DNA of 64,000 bases from Spirochaetota bacterium (lineage in GTDB: Bacteria; Spirochaetota; Spirochaetia; Treponematales; Treponemataceae): contig JAEZST010000010.1 in assembly GCA_023443865.1 (NCBI GenBank), positions 186,001-250,000 on the forward strand, given 5' to 3'. Below the pieces are notes generated by a model, which saw only the letters and a program-made list of their open reading frames with translations, was not told where the DNA came from and ran no database searches. This document shows, in pieces, positions 62,395 through 64,000 of this stretch. Numbering within the stretch: the stretch's first letter is position 1; the number at the start of each line of letters is the position of its first letter. The position numbers and the translations under genes were made by a program.

Positions 62395-62423
62395 AGTATC
62401 GGCAGGTACTGGCGCAGACTCAA
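62395..62423 (-). promoter_or_regulatory. promoter predicting a leaderless mRNA
   Basis: On the minus strand: -35 TTGAGT (62423-62418), 17-bp spacer, -10 GATACT (62400-62395), then 6 bases to ATG 62388. Confidence 0.7.
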
Positions 62424-62432
62424 CCGGAGTGG

Positions 62433-62438
62433 TAGGAT
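62433..62438 (+). promoter_or_regulatory. candidate -10 box 7 bases before the MATE start
   Basis: TAGGAT at 62433-62438, then GCCCGCC and ATG 62446. The -35 is poor, and no SD is present. It lies back-to-back with the OmpA-family promoter. Confidence 0.4.
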
Positions 62439-62445
62439 GCCCGCC

Positions 62446-63777
62446 ATGCGCAACATGATCGAGGGTCGGCCCGCCCGGCTCATCCTCTCTTTTTCGTTAC
62501 CCCTCCTGGCGGGAAACGTCCTGCAACAAACCTATAATCTCGTAGATTCCCTCGTGGTGGGAAATTTCGTGGGAAAGGAAGCCCTTGCGGCGGTGGGCGG
62601 CACGTTTATCCTGAACTTCCTGCTCGTCTCCCTGTTTTCCGGGCTTGGCATGGGCTTCAGCATCGTCATTTCCCAGTTTTTCGGCGCCGGCAAGGGCGAC
62701 CGGGTTAAGGCGGCCGTGGATACGGGCTACGCGGTATCGCTCATCGGCGCTATTCCCGTGACCGTCGCCGGAATCGCGTTGGCCGTGCCCCTCCTTCGCC
62801 TCCTTAACGTTCCTTCCGGAGCCACCATGGAAATGTCCTCCGCCTACCTGACGATCCTCTTCGCGGGAACGGCGGGGAGCTTCGGCTATAACCTGAACGC
62901 GGGCATTCTCCAGGGCCTGGGCGACTCGGTCTCGTCGCTGGGCTTCCTCGCCATCGCGACGGTTTTGAACATAGCCCTTGATCTCCTTTTCGTCGCCGTA
63001 TTCGGGTGGGGCGTGGAAGGCGTGGCGTGGGCGACGGTAATCTCGCAGACCGTTTCCTTCGTGATCGGCGTAATCTTCATCGTGAGAAAATTGAAACTGA
63101 CCGATCTCCGCCTCAAGGGTTTCCGCGTCGATGTTCCCATCCTTCGGGAATGCGCCCGAATCGGGCTTCCCGGCGGCTTTCAGAACATGCTCTTTTCCCT
63201 GGGGACCATGGCCATACAGCGATTGATCAACGGCTACGGCCCCGCGTTCATGGCGGCGTACAGCATTTCCGGCAGGATAGATTCGCTGGCCTTTATGCCC
63301 ATCGCGAGTTTTTCGAGCGCCGTGACGACCTTTATCGGCCAAAATACCGGGGCGAAGCGGTTGGACCGGGTAATCCGGGGGCACCGGGCGACGCAGCTCA
63401 TGAGCGGCGCGGTCTGCGTGACCATAAGCGTCGGCATCATCCTCTCGGCCCGGTTCCTTATGGGCCTTTTTACCCAGGACCAAGAGGTTATCGAAAACGG
63501 GGCGCAGGTATTGTACCGCCTCATGCCCGCGTATTTTATGCTTTCGATCCTGTTTACGATGAATTCCGCGATCCGGGGCACCGGGGAATCCCTGCTCCCG
63601 TTCATCGCTTCCCTAAGTTCTTTTCTATTGATACGAATGCCCGCCGCCTACCTCTTGGACCATTTTTTCGGTAAAAACGAGATCGGTTGGTGTTACGGCT
63701 TGGGCTGGATCGTCGGCCTTTCGGTCGCGATTCCCTACTGGCTTTCCGGAAAGTGGAAAAAGCGGATTTTACGCTGA
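62446..63777 (+). CDS. MATE-family multidrug/toxin exporter
   Basis: A 443-residue, twelve-helix secondary exporter of the DinF/NorM type. Recognisable parts are SLPLLAGNVLQQTYNLVDSL, VGKEALAAVGG, SGLGMGFSIVISQFFGA, PGGFQNMLFSLGTMA and FIGQNTGAKR, the last being a family hallmark in the second half. ATG 62446 is used; ATG 62437 and 62455 are alternatives. The gene faces away from the OmpA-family gene. An intrinsic terminator lies about 115 bases beyond the stop. Confidence 0.9.
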   Translation: MRNMIEGRPARLILSFSLPLLAGNVLQQTYNLVDSLVVGNFVGKEALAAVGGTFILNFLLVSLFSGLGMGFSIVISQFFGAGKGDRVKAAVDTGYAVSLIGAIPVTVAGIALAVPLLRLLNVPSGATMEMSSAYLTILFAGTAGSFGYNLNAGILQGLGDSVSSLGFLAIATVLNIALDLLFVAVFGWGVEGVAWATVISQTVSFVIGVIFIVRKLKLTDLRLKGFRVDVPILRECARIGLPGGFQNMLFSLGTMAIQRLINGYGPAFMAAYSISGRIDSLAFMPIASFSSAVTTFIGQNTGAKRLDRVIRGHRATQLMSGAVCVTISVGIILSARFLMGLFTQDQEVIENGAQVLYRLMPAYFMLSILFTMNSAIRGTGESLLPFIASLSSFLLIRMPAAYLLDHFFGKNEIGWCYGLGWIVGLSVAIPYWLSGKWKKRILR

Positions 63778-63802
63778 AAATTTGAAATTTATTCGGCCAT
63801 GT

Positions 63803-63814
63803 TGTAACGTTACA
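63803..63814 (+). promoter_or_regulatory. LacI-type palindrome
   Basis: TGTAACGTTACA is a perfect 12-bp palindrome with a central CpG, like GalR/LacI-family operators. A TTGAAA lies at 63782-63787. It differs from the AACCGGTT element of the starch locus. The gene controlled would be downstream of the window or a short transcript ending at the terminator. Confidence 0.35.
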
Positions 63815-63890
63815 GATGCAAGGGTTTTTTCATTATGTATATCGCGAAGCCGCATGAGCACCGGTTGCCCGATATGCTTCTTTCCAGATT

Positions 63891-63934
63891 CCCGGCAGGG
63901 TTTTAACTCCTCCTTTTACCTGCCGGGTTTTTTT
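63891..63934 (+). terminator. intrinsic terminator
   Basis: CCCGGCAGG (63891-63899) pairs with CCTGCCGGG (63919-63927), followed by seven T residues (63928-63934). Confidence 0.75.
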
Positions 63935-64000
63935 CTTGGAACCCCGCTTTTTTCCCGGTCTTCACGAATCTTCCTTACAGAAAAAATGCGTCGCGTTTCT

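Larger units (their letters stand above)
63778..64000. other. terminal non-coding stretch
   Basis: No convincing gene in the last 223 bp. It contains the palindrome at 63803-63814 and the terminator at 63891-63934. The remaining bases to 64000 may be the leader of a gene beyond the window. Confidence 0.5.

Overview
The window is a GC-rich stretch (roughly 60% by eye) of a bacterial chromosome with about 40 tightly packed genes on both strands. It is most likely from a spirochaete of the Treponema/Spirochaeta type. Supporting signs are many secreted lipoproteins with loose lipoboxes, a BspA-like leucine-rich-repeat surface protein with InlB repeats, an OmpA-family protein, an unusually long ribose-phosphate pyrophosphokinase, a mixed-type phosphofructokinase, and several GGDEF/EAL and PAS signalling proteins. 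No rRNA, tRNA, CRISPR array, transposase, integrase or phage gene was seen. Species-level assignment is not possible from the sequence alone.

Region 1 (1-14000) is a starch/maltodextrin locus on the + strand. It holds the last codons of a probable outer-membrane beta-barrel protein, a putative carbohydrate-binding lipoprotein, two tandem-duplicated GH13 alpha-amylases (the second with an extra C-terminal binding-like domain), a lipid-anchored type I pullulanase, a MalE-MalF-MalG ABC importer and a fourth GH13 lipoprotein. All enzymes carry export signals, so polymer is probably cut outside the cytoplasm and the maltooligosaccharides imported. No ATPase (MalK/MsmK), regulator or cytoplasmic glucanotransferase is present here. 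AACCGGTT-centred palindromes precede both pulA and malE and probably bind a shared LacI-family regulator.

Region 2 (14000-27300) holds a CmpB-like membrane protein, metA, and a surface-protein island. The island contains a 901-residue InlB-repeat/BspA-LRR lipoprotein with a small beta-barrel-like partner on the minus strand, then three successive lipoproteins on the + strand that share a domain plan and end in polymorphic-outer-membrane-protein-like beta-helix repeats. A 24-bp repeat flanks the two minus-strand genes, and a cluster of strong palindromes lies beside one copy.

Region 3 (27300-44700) is mostly housekeeping: tex, rsmG, a TPR protein with a decayed Mrr-nuclease-like tail, a LysM protein, a lytic transglycosylase, uppP, ftsK, a dicarboxylate/amino-acid symporter, a hybrid histidine kinase, an unknown protein and mnmE. 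Region 4 (44700-64000) holds two c-di-GMP signalling proteins, an acyl-CoA ligase, galU, a PAP2 phosphatase, a DUF4015-type putative glycoside hydrolase, pfk, a shikimate-kinase-like protein, a PrsW/CPBP-like membrane protein, a HAD phosphatase, an FGGY kinase, prs, an OmpA-family protein and a MATE transporter.

The most interesting genome-scale signal is in the promoters. At least ten genes have a recognisable -10 box only 6-10 bases from the start codon and no Shine-Dalgarno sequence. In most of them a TTG-type -35 box sits 17-18 bp further upstream. This predicts widespread leaderless mRNAs alongside ordinary SD-led genes in the same window.
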